The notes: generated by a model from the letters alone, not told the origin. Shown: positions 1 through 10,223, numbered from the stretch's first letter. The stretch: 64,000 nt of DNA from CAWATZ01 sp963784995 (GCA_963784995.1 CAWATZ010000003.1:930001-994000), one strand, 5' to 3'. Made by a program: numbers and translations.

Positions 1-56
1 CCCGGAGCCGGGTTGGCTCAAGAAAGAACAGCTCAAGGAATCACGCTGCTACAAGA

Positions 57-509
57 CTAATCGTGAAACGCAGCGCTTTCAGGACAGCAAGCCAGGTCGA
101 TTTCTGCTTTTTCCGCCGATTGTCCTGGTCGGACCGCATGGACCTTCGGCTCGAAGTGGTTGCGGAGTGCCAGCGCCGTCCACAGGGCCGCAAACAGGTC
201 AATGACGCCAAACGCGAGAATCGTCCAGTTCTCCCAGGCGAAGGCCACGAAGCCCACCAGGAACGGCAAGACACTGAGCCGGGTGACCACGCTCCGGCGG
301 AAGAACGCGACTTCCTCGGTGCGTGAGGCCTCGAAGTAGTAATAGGCCAGGACGAGAAGAAGCATGCCGCTGATGCGCACCCACAGGATGTCGCTCGGGG
401 GCTGCAGACCGATCAGGCGGCACGCTTCCCTTGGAAGGATGATCTGGAGGAGCCCGCACAGGGCCACGTGGACGCTGAAAACTCGGATGCTGAAGGCTGC
501 CGGACTCAT
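57..509 (-). CDS. small integral membrane protein, last gene of the lipid operon
   Basis: This 150-residue protein is mostly hydrophobic. It has about four membrane segments, including the stretches around VALCGLLQIILP, ISGMLLLVLAYYYF and LSVLPFLVGFVAFAW. I do not recognise the family. The start was placed at the ATG ending at 509 (MSPAAFSIRV), because the 61 residues upstream in the same frame are the out-of-frame 3' end of the neighbouring gene. It follows the DUF2156-fusion gene by 2 bases, so it is probably translationally coupled and part of the same transcript. A role as a membrane partner of the upstream transferase is a guess from position only. Confidence 0.7.
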   Translation of the reverse strand: MSPAAFSIRVFSVHVALCGLLQIILPREACRLIGLQPPSDILWVRISGMLLLVLAYYYFEASRTEEVAFFRRSVVTRLSVLPFLVGFVAFAWENWTILAFGVIDLFAALWTALALRNHFEPKVHAVRPGQSAEKAEIDLACCPESAAFHD

Positions 510-511
510 GA

Positions 512-1980
512 TCAGATACTCCTGGTCAGGTTGAGAAGGTCGTAGACGGCACGGAACCCGAACGGTTGGATGGCAACGTATTCGCGCTCCATCACGTCGG
601 TTCCCCACTTCTGCTTGTAGGCGGCCTGGGAGTCGGCGGGGTACACTTTGCTGCCGTATTTGCGCAGCAGCTGGATCATGCGGTTGATCCACCAGCTGCC
701 CGCCTTGCTTTCCTCGCGATCAATCAAGAACGGGGTGAAACCGAAGTGCAGATACGGCGACTCCCTCGGCCTTGAAGCGATTGATCGCCTCGGCATTGCA
801 CAGCTCCATCGTGCCCTGGGGGGCCTCCGGCAGCTTGCGCGTCAGATCGTGCAGGTAGCCGGGCCGCTCGTGGCCCCAGACCGGCACGTAAGAGATGAAC
901 GCCACCGCCTTTTCCTGAGCGTCCAGAACGAGGAAATGCCGGCGGTCCCGGTCGTCCGGCCCACCCAGCTTCGCCGGTCATGAAATCCAGCTCCTTCTTG
1001 CCCTTGGCCTCCAGCCAGCCGGCGCTGATCTCCTCGATTTTCTTGAACCACTCCGTGTCACGCGGTACGTCCTTGCCCAGTTCCACCACCTTCATGCCCG
1101 CCTTGCGGGCACGCTGGATCTTGTTGCGCAGCTGCATCTTCGGGCCGCCGCCAAAGCTGTAATCCTTCAGCGACACGGCATAAGTGGTCCCCAGCTGGTT
1201 GACGGTAAAGCCCCGGCTGGCGAACAGATCCACCTGGACCTGGCGCACCTGCACGGCCCCCACCCGCAGGCGCTTGTCGGCGGCGAAGCGGAGGAAGCGG
1301 TCGAGCAATTCGCCCGCGTGTTCCGGCCGGGCGTGGACGCCGCCAAACACCCAGAGGTGCTTGCCCTGGTGACGGTAGGAGATCAGTCCCGAAATCCCAT
1401 CGACGACGAACGCCTGATTACGCCGCGACAGGGCCAGGTAACCCGAAGGGTGTTCCAGCGTGTCGGCCAGCACTTCCCGGGGCAGCAGCTCTTCGACGTT
1501 GGCGGCGGTGGCGATCACCTTCCGGGTCGGCTCCGGGGCGGGCCGGCCGAGGGCGCGGAGAACGGCTTCGTCGGAATGGTCGGTCGGCTCGAACGCCAGG
1601 GCCGTCGGCTTGAGGATGTTGCCGAAGACCCCCCGGTCGATCGACAGGTGGATGGGCACGGCCAGCATGGCCCACTCGAAGCCGCCCCGGAAGTAAGCCC
1701 AGAGGCCGACGCCGATGCCGCACACCAGGTAAGTGTGAGCGATGTTGTAGGCATTGTAGTACCAGCGGTTGATGCGCTTGTCCTTCGAGCGCCGGAAGGC
1801 GAGGGCCCCGGGCAAATAGCCGACGAAGTCGATGATCCAGAAGGCAAACAGTGCCCGCCACCAGTTGACCTCCGCAAGGTGGGGCAACAGCACCGCGATG
1901 CAGAGGAACAGGACCGCGAGGTGCTCCGCCCGGATGGTCCAGTACGTTCCCGCAGAATGAAGACGATTGCGTGAATCCAT
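512..1980 (-). CDS. membrane DUF4260-like / DUF2156 (MprF-C-type) acyltransferase fusion, frameshifted
   Basis: The N-terminal 110 residues are membrane-embedded and carry YNAYNIAHTYL and HLSIDRGVFG, resembling DUF4260. The rest matches DUF2156, the GNAT-like domain that in MprF transfers amino acids from aminoacyl-tRNA to lipids (see GGVHARPEHA, MQLRNKIQRARKAG and YLHFGFTPF). Two single-base shifts break the frame: near 985, where removing one A from GAAGCTG restores GELGGPDDRD, and near 765. The repaired protein is about 488 residues and ends in LLNLTRSI at 512. The start has an AGGAG site 6 bases upstream. In this operon it may transfer an amino acid to a lipid amine or lipid headgroup; that substrate is inferred from context only. 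Confidence 0.75.
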
Positions 1981-2020
1981 GGTTAGCTCCTAGAACAGAA
2001 TCCAACGAAGTCAGCCGATC

Positions 2021-3376
2021 TTAATAACGATCCAACTTCTCCATCGCCCAGCCGGCTGCGCGAACACCAAGCCAGCGCAACGGTTCAAAGGGAACGCACG
2101 CCGATTGCTGGCGGAACCAGGGCAGGTTCCGACAGAAGTTGCCGCCCGCAAGGTAATCCTGAACCCAGCGTCCGGACAGAGTACCCAGGGCGATGCCGTG
2201 TCCACACCAGCCGCCGACAAAGAGGACGCGCTCGTAGCCCGGGACCGGACCAATCACCGGCAGGTTGTCCAGAGTGTAAGCAATGACGCCGGTCCAGCTG
2301 CGGGCAATCCGCACGTCGTGCAGCGACGGGAACAAGTGTCGCAGCTGCTGCGCAAGTCGGTTCAGGTCTGGGCTTTCAGCTGGCTGGTCCGTCACCTGTC
2401 CGCCCCACAGGTAGCGGGGCTGACCGCCACCAAAAAGGAGGCGGTCGTCGTCGGTCAAACGGAAGTAATTGAACACCCGCCGGGAGTCGATGACTCCCTC
2501 CCGTCGATGCCAGCCCAGCTCCGCCAGCTGCGCCCGGCTCAGAGGCTCCGTGAGGAGGATTCGCAGGTGCAGGGGAATCAGTCGCCCCCGGTGCAGGTTA
2601 AGGAGCGAGGAATACCCACTGGTAGCGACCACCACGTGCCTCGCCTTCAGAATGGAGCCGTCCAACAGGGTCACTTCGACGATTGCTCCACGGGACACCG
2701 ATTGCACCTTGGCTCCCTCCCGGATCACTCCACCACGCCGTTGGATGGCCTCGCTTAGACCGGCAACGAACCGTCCCGGATTCAAGACGCCGGCGATGGG
2801 TAGACGCAAGGCCGCCGGCCCTTCACCACGCCCCGGCATCGTGGCGATCCGCAAGTACTGGCGGAGTTCGGTTTCGCTCACCTGCTCGCAGGGCAGCCCC
2901 AGCTCCGCCATCAGCCGGGCCTGCTGAGCCAATCGGCCACGGCCAGAGGGCCCGTGAGCCACCACCAGTTGCCCGGTCATTCGCAGCCCCACGTCGATGT
3001 TCTCGCGTGCCAGGAGCTTGCCCACGTACTCCACTGCGTCCAGCGACTGAAGGTACAGCTCACGGGCAAGGTCAGGGCCAAAGCGTCTGACCAGTGCGGG
3101 CAAATTCTGACCGACTCCTGGCGTGAGCATGCCGCTGTTTCGTGAGGATGCCCCGTGACCGACACGCTCCGCTTCCAGAACGATCACCCGTGCCGCTGGG
3201 TTATCCGCCAGGACGTGATAGGCCGCCGACAGACCAGTCAATCCGCCGCCGATCACCACCACGTCTGCTGCGCCCGACGCGCTTGCAGCCTCTCCGACCG
3301 GCGGCAATTCTTCACGCCAGACAGAGACGCCGGCCCGGTCAGCTGGTTCGGCCAGGATCGGATGCCTTGCCATCAT
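2021..3376 (-). CDS. FAD-dependent oxidoreductase, glycine/D-amino acid oxidase (DAO) family
   Basis: A 451-residue DAO-superfamily flavoprotein. The dinucleotide-binding motif VVVIGGGLTGLSAAYHVL lies near residues 39-56, followed by the acidic end of the second strand (VLEAERVGHGASSRNSG), as in D-amino acid dehydrogenases and gamma-glutamylputrescine oxidase. The C-terminus has the FAD-contacting GWCGHGIALGTLSGRWV. Such enzymes oxidise a primary or secondary amine or amino acid with FAD. The ATG overlaps the TGA of the upstream flavoprotein gene (ATGATG/TGA), and AAAGGAG lies just upstream, so the two are translationally coupled. Substrate unknown; an amine made by the operon's aminotransferase is possible. 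Confidence 0.88.
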   Translation of the reverse strand: MMARHPILAEPADRAGVSVWREELPPVGEAASASGAADVVVIGGGLTGLSAAYHVLADNPAARVIVLEAERVGHGASSRNSGMLTPGVGQNLPALVRRFGPDLARELYLQSLDAVEYVGKLLARENIDVGLRMTGQLVVAHGPSGRGRLAQQARLMAELGLPCEQVSETELRQYLRIATMPGRGEGPAALRLPIAGVLNPGRFVAGLSEAIQRRGGVIREGAKVQSVSRGAIVEVTLLDGSILKARHVVVATSGYSSLLNLHRGRLIPLHLRILLTEPLSRAQLAELGWHRREGVIDSRRVFNYFRLTDDDRLLFGGGQPRYLWGGQVTDQPAESPDLNRLAQQLRHLFPSLHDVRIARSWTGVIAYTLDNLPVIGPVPGYERVLFVGGWCGHGIALGTLSGRWVQDYLAGGNFCRNLPWFRQQSACVPFEPLRWLGVRAAGWAMEKLDRY

Positions 3377-4738
3377 TCAGTCTCCTTTGCCAGGGCAGGG
3401 TGACACGAACGGAAGTTGACAGGATGGAACATCTCACTTCGAGCGTGTCCCGCAGGCTCGGGAATCACGGACGCTGGCGTCTCCAGATTGGTCGTACCAA
3501 ACAACGCATGTCCAAGGTTCACCCTGGCAGCACGGAGCAAGACGCCAGGTCCAAATGCGGACAGGAAGGTCCTGGTACGTCCAAAGTAAGACAGCACGCT
3601 CCGGGCCACTTGCGAATCACGAGCTGCCGCCGAGAACACCAGACGCTCCAGCATGTTGAGACGGTGTCGCCTTGGCCACAGTCGCAATGTGGGCATAGTG
3701 AATCCAGGTTTGAGCCCGGTGCTTCTTGCGGTAGCGTTTCAACCCCCGGTCAATCGCACTCTGAACGCCGGTCGCCGATCCAAAGGCGGATGACGTTGCC
3801 TCGACAAGCCACTGGGCCGACAGGAAGGCAAAGCCGCACCCGGTGCCCCAGATCGGGTCGAGGACCATGGCGGCGTCGCCCACAAAGGCGATGCCTGGAG
3901 CCGAGGCCGGCCGCCACTGCAGGGGGATTTTGAGGATGCCGCGCAGGTCGGTGATCGCCTTGGCCTCGCTCAACCGGGGCGCCTCGGGCACTTGCTCCCA
4001 CAGTCGGCGAAACGTCCCCAGGGCATCGCGTTTGAATTCCTCCAGCCTGGTGATTGCGGGCGCGAAACCGACGAGGGTCACACCGTCCTCATTTTTGAAG
4101 GCATAAGCCACGTCGGGATCCAGATACCACTCCTGAGTGCCGGCGCTGGAACGGTGCTCCAGATCGCGGTAATAGCGGAAATAGCTGAATCGGTTGTTGA
4201 CGTGTTCGGTCGCCTTGACTCCGGCCCACCTGGCCAGTGGCGACAGGCGACCATCGGCCGCGACAATCAGCGGGGCATGGTAATCCTGCCGACCCGTGGG
4301 ACCAGAGGCCGCGATGCCACAGATACGCCCTTTGGGATCGTGAAGCAGACCGCGCGCCGACGTGCCCGTAAGGAAGGTCACGCCGGGTGTCGCGGCCGTC
4401 ATGCGGCGCAGAATGGGATCCAGAGTCTCCCGTCGGATGTTGTAGCCAAACTCCATCTTGCCTGGGTCGCCGGGACGGATCCAGCCCCAGCGCGTCCAGA
4501 TCTCGAGGTCATTGCGCCGTCCTCCCGCTGCTTCGATCTCCCTGTCCAGTCCGATTTTCCGGATGACTCCCAGTCCCATCGCCAGGAGGGAGTGCGTACA
4601 GACCTTCTTGTAGTGGCCAGGATTCGGGTTCTGCTCCAGAACTGCCACGCGAAGGCCCTGCTGGGCATACAAGATGGCAGCCGTACAGCCGGCAATGCTG
4701 CCGCCAACAACGACCACGTCAAACTTCCGGGATGACAT
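3373..4738 (-). CDS. NAD(P)/FAD-dependent oxidoreductase, geranylgeranyl-reductase/halogenase-like, frameshifted near the 3' end
   Basis: The protein begins MSSRKFDVVVVGGSIAGC, a classic N-terminal FAD-binding Rossmann motif. It has the second FAD motif GIAFVGDAAMVLDPIWGTGCG near residue 280, as in geranylgeranyl reductases and flavin-dependent halogenases. The halogenase WxWxIP signature was not seen, so halogenation is not claimed. A single-base shift near 3680 moves the last ~100 residues (NMLERLVFSAAARDSQVARSV onwards) into another frame. The repaired length is about 455 residues. The start was set at the ATG ending at 4738, with GAAAGGG upstream; a TTG 18 bases further upstream is in frame but less likely. 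The likely role is reduction or hydroxylation of an unsaturated chain in the operon's product. Confidence 0.82.
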
Positions 4739-4752
4739 CGTCGGGCCCTTTC

Positions 4753-5709
4753 TCAAGAGTAAGTGTTCTCATTGCTCCCCTCTCCCCTTGTGGGAGAGGG
4801 GTTGGGGGTGAGGGGTCTCTCCCCTCGCGCTCGCCTCGGCCAGACGTTGAACCAATGGGTCCCACGCACCACGCAGCGTTCCGTCTCCGGGGGCAAGAGC
4901 GCCTTCAGCTTTGGCAGCTGCGTCCAGTGCGTCTGAGGCCGATAGTGGTGTTCCTGGTGATAGCCGTTGTTGAACCAGATCAGGTTGTACAGCCAGCCGT
5001 AGCTGCTCACCGAATCGGTCATCCGGTTGCCCGGAGTCGCACCGTGGTGCTCGAAGTAGTTTTCCGCCTGGGCCGCGATGGTTCCGGCGACCCAGACGGG
5101 CAGGTAGAACGCGACCAGGCCGAGCGGGTTGAGGAAGCCGAGGACCGTTACCAGGACGACCAGCGCCGTTAGCTGCCAGCCTGTCAGCGTCATCAGTCCT
5201 TGCCTCTTCAGTCCCGGCAGGAGCATGCCGAAATCCGAGCGGAAGAAGCCAAGCAGAGCATACGCCAGCAGGCCCTCTTCCTGCCCCGGTCGTTTGCTGT
5301 AGCGCCAGGTCGAAGTGACGTCGTTGGTCGTCCCAGTTGTTGGATCGGGAGCATCATTGTTGTACTTGTGATGATGCAGATGCTGGACCCGGTACAACAC
5401 GTGCGGGATGCCGATGATCGCCGAGATCAGCAGGCTAAAGGCGGCATTCAACTTCTTGCTCACAAAGAAGGGGTTGTGAATGAAATTGTGTGCCACACAC
5501 ATGTAGTTGGTCCACATCAGAAACCCGGCGAGCAGACCAAGGCCGACACTCCACCCCCACGGCACCGAGCCCAGGGTCCGGACGCCGTGGATCAGGAGGG
5601 CGAGCTGGACCAGGGGCAGGGCAACCAGGAGACTGTCGAACCTGCTGTGGGCAAAGAGCCGGCCGGGTTGCCGTCTGGGTTTTCGGTCATGACGAAGGAC
5701 AATGCTCAT
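4753..5709 (-). CDS. membrane fatty acid desaturase
   Basis: A 318-residue integral membrane di-iron enzyme. The three histidine boxes of the FA_desaturase family are present: HNFIH (residues 74-78), HLHHH (110-114) and HQEHH near residue 255. Hydrophobic segments flank them. It would introduce a double bond into an acyl chain, using O2 and an electron donor. It sits 17 bases downstream of the acyl-CoA dehydrogenase gene and upstream of two flavoproteins in one operon. The last ~15 residues are encoded by a dispersed intergenic repeat (PLTPNPSPTRGEG), so the original stop may have been lost and the tail is probably not functional. Confidence 0.92.
   Translation of the reverse strand: MSIVLRHDRKPRRQPGRLFAHSRFDSLLVALPLVQLALLIHGVRTLGSVPWGWSVGLGLLAGFLMWTNYMCVAHNFIHNPFFVSKKLNAAFSLLISAIIGIPHVLYRVQHLHHHKYNNDAPDPTTGTTNDVTSTWRYSKRPGQEEGLLAYALLGFFRSDFGMLLPGLKRQGLMTLTGWQLTALVVLVTVLGFLNPLGLVAFYLPVWVAGTIAAQAENYFEHHGATPGNRMTDSVSSYGWLYNLIWFNNGYHQEHHYRPQTHWTQLPKLKALLPPETERCVVRGTHWFNVWPRRARGERPLTPNPSPTRGEGSNENTYS
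4775..4825. repeat. copy of the CTCTCCCC...GAGGGG palindromic repeat, inside the desaturase 3' end
   Basis: This holds the CCCTCTCCCCTTGTGGGAGA core followed by GGGGTTGGGGGTGAGGGG. The same unit recurs at 57391-57472 (twice), 57536-57580 (inverted) and 41506-41550 (partial). Here it lies within an open reading frame and is translated as PLTPNPSPTRGEG at the end of the desaturase. Similar elements are widespread in unrelated bacteria. Confidence 0.85.
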
Positions 5710-5726
5710 GGTTCAGGTCTCTCTTC

Positions 5727-6908
5727 TCAGGCCAGGTTCAAGCCGCCGCCGCGGACGTACTCGTCCAGGGCCCGGGTTGCCAGGGCTCGTCCGGGAGGGT
5801 GGAAGGCCATCGCCCGGCACGCGGCCAGGAGGTATGCGACGTCGGGCGAACCGATGAAGGCCATGCCGCCGAGCAACTCGGCACAGCGCATCGCCACCGC
5901 TTCGATCGTGCCCTGGACGGCGAAACGCAGTGCCAGGGACCGGGCCAGCAAGCTCTCGGCGTCTCCGGGCTCGGCCAGGGCGTAGCCGATGCCGTCGATG
6001 CCGGCGGCCAGCCCATCGAGCTGGGCCAGCACCAGGCCGCGCTCCTCGGCGTTCCCCTTGCCGCTGATCACCAGCCGTTCCGCCAGGGCACTGACCACGC
6101 CGAGATACGTGGCGGACAGGGCGGCCTGGAACCAGGTAAAGCCGGTCACCTCGACGCGGTCCAGGGCAGCGGCGTTGTCCACGACGAAGACAAAGTCGTC
6201 GGGCACGGGCACGTCGGTGAGGATCACCTCGTCACTCTCCGCCCCGGCCAGGACGTGGCTCTTCCAGAAGGGCCGGCGCTCGATGCCCGGCGAATCGGCC
6301 GGCACCAGGCCAACGCCGCGCTGCCAGCCGCTGTCGGTCTCGGCCACCAGGCCGCAGCTCAGGAAGTCCATCGAGCGGCTCAGGCTGCACGGCTTCTTCC
6401 GGCCGGAGATCAGCCAGCCGCCGCCCGGGGCCCGCCGGGCCTTCATGGTCATGTCCAGCGGCCGGGCGCCGGAGCGGCCCTCGGCAAAGCCCGACGCCAC
6501 CAGCATGGTGTTCTCCGCCAGGCTGCTCAGGATCAGCTCGCCATACTCCTCGCCGAACATGGCCCACTCGACCAGGGTGGACACCGAAAAGTTGTGCATG
6601 GTGTAGGCGATGCCCAGCGATGGGGCCCGGCTGCCGATCGCCCTCAGGATGCGCAGGCCTTCCGTCGCGCTCGCTCCCAGGCCGCCATAGCGTTTCGGGA
6701 TCAGCAGCGCCGGCCCCCGCGCTTCCCGGAGCATCCCGATCGAGGGGTTGTCCCGGCTTTCCAGCACGCTCAGCGGCACTTCCTTCAGGGCCTGGTCCAG
6801 GCCCGGCAGGTACTTCTCCAGCACGGCCCGCTCCGCCTTCAGGAAGCGAGGATCTTGTTCGGGCGTTTGCTTCGACGCGCGCACTTCGACCATCGTGGCG
6901 ACTGACAT
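5727..6908 (-). CDS. acyl-CoA dehydrogenase family protein
   Basis: About 393 residues with the acyl-CoA dehydrogenase fold: an N-terminal helical part (LLIPKRYGGLGASATEGLRIL), a middle beta domain (VASGFAEGRSGARP, GWLISGRKKPCSLS) and a C-terminal helical FAD-binding domain. The start was placed at MSVATMVEV because AAGGAG lies 8 bases upstream; the 20 residues before it in frame are non-coding. It would oxidise the alpha-beta bond of an acyl thioester, or act as a flavin monooxygenase-like relative. It is embedded in the lipid operon between the SRPBCC gene and the desaturase, suggesting it tailors the same chain rather than serving general beta-oxidation. Confidence 0.9.
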   Translation of the reverse strand: MSVATMVEVRASKQTPEQDPRFLKAERAVLEKYLPGLDQALKEVPLSVLESRDNPSIGMLREARGPALLIPKRYGGLGASATEGLRILRAIGSRAPSLGIAYTMHNFSVSTLVEWAMFGEEYGELILSSLAENTMLVASGFAEGRSGARPLDMTMKARRAPGGGWLISGRKKPCSLSRSMDFLSCGLVAETDSGWQRGVGLVPADSPGIERRPFWKSHVLAGAESDEVILTDVPVPDDFVFVVDNAAALDRVEVTGFTWFQAALSATYLGVVSALAERLVISGKGNAEERGLVLAQLDGLAAGIDGIGYALAEPGDAESLLARSLALRFAVQGTIEAVAMRCAELLGGMAFIGSPDVAYLLAACRAMAFHPPGRALATRALDEYVRGGGLNLA

Positions 6909-6978
6909 GCTTGGTTCTCCTTGGGAGATCGTGAAAGCCACCCTCGCAGAAGGGTGTTCTTGACCCACGGGAATTCGG

Positions 6979-7528
6979 TTAGCAACCCCTTCGGGGTTGG
7001 AAGTCAGCGAGAGGCCGGTTTCTGCCCCGAAGGGTGGCTAACCCGGCCGTGGGTTGGAGTTCAACGGGGGGATTGGAGGTATCCAGCCGCTCCCGGACCC
7101 GATCCAGGAAGCGGTTAACGTCTTTGCGCAGCTCCCTGACCACCAGGGGCCTGATCAGGCAGGCCAGCAGAGCAGTGATGGGCAGATCGACCGCGACGGT
7201 CTCGCGGTAGCGGATCGTGCTGCCCCGGTGGGCCCGGCTTGATCCAGACGTCCCAGTCGTTGGCCATGTTGCCCTCGACAGAGCGGCACGCCACGTGGTC
7301 GGTGCCATTGCCCTCGTAGGCAACCACGTAGTCCGGCTGGAAGCGAATCCCCTGGCCCACCTTTTCCTCCAGCACCCAGCGCACCTGGCCTTCCGGCAGC
7401 GCCTCGAAGCGCTCCACGCCCTCCATCACCTCGCTCAGCGATTCCAGCCGGGAGAAGAAGGCGTAGACCTCCGCGGGGCTGGCTGCGACCTCAAGCTGTC
7501 GCTCTTCCGTTGTGGCAATCTTCGACAT
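6979..7528 (-). CDS. SRPBCC / START-like lipid-binding or cyclase protein, frameshifted
   Basis: The N-terminal part (RQLEVAASPAEVYAFFSRLESL...GNGTDHVACRSVEGNMANDWDVWIKP) is a typical SRPBCC/polyketide_cyc2 start. A single-base shift near 7225 moves the rest (GSTIRYRETVAVDLPITALLA, then LRKDVNRFLDRVRERLD) to another frame, ending at 6979. The repaired length is about 182 residues, normal for the family. These small helix-grip proteins hold hydrophobic ligands or cyclise them. It lies 12 bases downstream of the aminotransferase-reductase fusion, so it may bind the aldehyde or amine made there; that is inferred. Confidence 0.8.
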
Positions 7529-7540
7529 TGGCGTATCTCC

Positions 7541-10223
7541 TTACTCCTCTAGTGGCTCGCCGAAGCTGCGCAGCTTGGCGACGTGGAACCCGTGCTGACC
7601 GGCCAGCGACCGCAGCAGTTGCAGCGTCTCGGGGGCCAGATCGGTGCCGATGCTGGTGTTCTTCAGGTGTCCGGCCAGGGTCAGCATCATCGTCTCCGCC
7701 ATGCAGGCGTAGACCAGGTCCTGGCCCAGTCCGAACTGGCCGAGGACTGAACCCGGCGGCACCGCGATGATGCCGCCATCAATGACCAGCACGTCCGGCC
7801 TGGCCGCGCTGACCTCCCGGCTGACGTTGGCCGGCCGCGACACGTCACAGACGAGCGCCCCAGCCCGCAGGTCGTCCGGACGCAGCACGGTCCCGGTGGC
7901 ACTGGTCGCGGTGACCACGACCTCGGCATTACGCACGGCCGATTGGGTCTCCTGGGAGAGGACCAGCCAGCCCAGCTGCTCCAGCTGGCTGACGACCTCG
8001 GTTACCGCCGAGTGCGTGACCTCGGCCTGGCTGGGCAAGAGGCGGAGCGCTTCGGCGGCGAAGGAGCCCGGCTTGAAGGCGGCGCCTTCGGCGTGCCGGG
8101 AGGCGACGAAGCGGACCACGTCGCCGGCCCGGGCCAGCAGCCGCTCGCGCACGTTCTGGCTGGACGATTCGGGGTTGCCCACCAGGATGAGCTTGCTCAC
8201 GTCCTCGGCCAGCAGCAGGGCCAGGGCCCGGCCAATGGCGCCGGTGGCCCCGACAATCGCTGCGGTGGGCAAGCCCTCGCGCCGTCCGCCCCGCAGGGCC
8301 AGGGCCTTGCGGATGGCCTCGGCCGAGGCCACGGCGGTGTAGGAATTGCCGGTGGTGATGGGCACTCCCTCGTCCGCGACCAGCCGGCCTCCCAGGGTCA
8401 CGACGGAGGTAAAGGCACCCAGGCCCACCATTTCCGCTCCCCGATCACGTGCCAGGTGCAGCGCCCCCCGGACCGCTTCCGCGGCCTCTTTCTCTCCGCA
8501 TCCCCGCCAGGTCCTCGGCGGTACGCGGCAGGGTGATAAACTCGCCGTAGATCGTCTCGCCCGTCGCGGACACGATCCGACCCCGGCTGACCACGAAAGG
8601 CTCCAGCATCCCGGTAACCTTCTTGACGACCGTTTCCAGCGCCCGATCATCGAGGTAAGCCAGCGACGGATCGAAATCCACGGCATTGCCATAATCCAGC
8701 GGGTGCATCAGGAAGGCGAAGCGCCGCTCCGCCGGCTTGCGCTGGATCTGCACCCAGGGCAACGCCTTCCGGGCCGTGCGTGGCATCGGTTGGGGCTCGC
8801 CTTCCATGATGGCCGCCAGGATGCGGCCCGTGTCGCCGGTGGCGAAGAGGGCCAGGGCCCGCTCCAGAGCCGACAGCAGATGCTGGCATTGCCGCCAGGA
8901 AATGGTCAGGGCCGGCTCGATCCGGATCACCTCCTTGCCGTTCAGCGTCGGGGCGACGCGCACCCGTTCCACGTTGAGCAGGTAGCTTGCGAACAGTGGC
9001 GTCAGGAACTCCTGTTCCGCGGCCACACCCAGCAAGCCTTCCGGCCAGAGGTCCCTGCCGCCGCCAAAGCGGAGGCCCAGCAGCAAGCCCCGGCCCCGCA
9101 CCTCGGTGATGAGCTGGGGGTATTTCCCGGCCAGTGCCAGCAACCCCTCCTTGAGCCGGGCCCCGTAGTCAGCCACCCGCCGGACCAGGGCATTGTCGTC
9201 CCGGGTCAGCAGGGCGAGAGCCGCCAGGCCCGCCCGGCAGGCCAGGGTGTTGCCGGCAAAGGTGGAGGAGTGCTTCAGGGCGAAAGTCTCGGTGTATGCT
9301 TCCGCGGTGGAAAGCACGGCACCAATGGGCATCAGCCCACCGCCCAGGGCCTTGGCCAGCGTCATCACGTCCGGCTGGACCCCTTCACTTTCGCAGGCGA
9401 ACAGGCTGCCAGTTCGTCCCAGTCCGGTCTGGATCTCGTCCAGGACCAGCAGGACGCCGGCCCGGCTGCACAGCTCGCGCACTTCCTTCAGATAGCCCGG
9501 CGGCGGCTCCACGATGCCGCCTTCGCCCTGGATCGGCTCCACCACGAACGCGGCATAATAGCCGGGCCGGGCCTCCAGCTCGCGGCGCAGGGCCTCGGCG
9601 TCGCCGAAGGGGATGGTGTGGAAAGCGCCGACGGGGGCGCCGAAGTCCTCCTGATAATGGCTGTTGCCCGTCGCCGACAGCGCCCCGAGGGTCTTGCCGT
9701 GGAAGCTGTTGCTGGTCGAGAGGATGCCGAGCCGGCCCGTGCCGACCCGGCACAGCTTGATGGCGGCCTCGATCGCCTCGGCCCCGCTGTTGGCAAAGGT
9801 GACGCAGCGCAGGTTAGAGGGTGCCACGACCAGCAACTGCTCGGCCAGCTCGCCCGCGGCGTCCAGCAGGGAGGGCTGCACAAAGCTCGGCTCGCCGCTC
9901 CGCTGCACTTGCAGCAGGCTTTGCCAGATTTCGCTTGGGTTGAAGCCGAACGGCAGCGCCCCGTAGGCCGCCATGCAGTCGAGGTAACGGCGGCCCTGGT
10001 CGTCGATTAATTCACACCCTTCCCCCCGCACAAACCGCTTGTCCAGCCAGAGCCGGCTCAGCAGGCGGGCCAGATGCGGATTGACCGCCAGCCGATAGGG
10101 GTGCATCTCCGCCGGTTTCCGGTCCACGGGGGCTTCCGAAGCGAGGAGTCGAAGGTTCGCCGGAGGTCCGCTCCTTTCGACCGGGATTGGCTGGCTATGG
10201 ACTTTGAGCGCAGTGGGATTCAT
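7541..10223 (-). CDS. class III aminotransferase fused to an acyl-ACP-reductase-like (AAR) domain, frameshifted at the junction
   Basis: Residues ~40-460 form a complete class III PLP aminotransferase: NSGAEAIEAAIK, SFHGKTLGALSATG, the PLP-pyridine Asp in LVLDEIQTGLGRTG (Asp262) and the Schiff-base Lys in TLAKALGGG (Lys291). Residues ~500-890 match cyanobacterial long-chain acyl-ACP reductase: RRFAFLMHPLD, GAFTSVVTLGG, TTGNSYTA, the Rossmann motif IVGATGAIGRALALLL, and YACMAETMML, which aligns with the catalytic-Cys segment FACFAEAILL of AAR. One base shift near 8490 separates the halves, but homology is continuous across it (EDLAG...EAAEAVRGAL). Repaired length is about 893 residues. It could reduce an acyl thioester to a fatty aldehyde and transaminate it to a long-chain amine. 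It is the first gene of the operon, with a GAGG site upstream. Confidence 0.85.

Noticed and set aside
3373..4738. Flavin-dependent halogenase call for the second flavoprotein
   Set aside because: The FAD motifs fit, but the tryptophan-halogenase WxWxIP motif was not found.
5490..6905. 471-codon plus-strand open frame opposite the acyl-CoA dehydrogenase
   Set aside because: Shadow frame without motifs; the opposite strand has a well-conserved family member.
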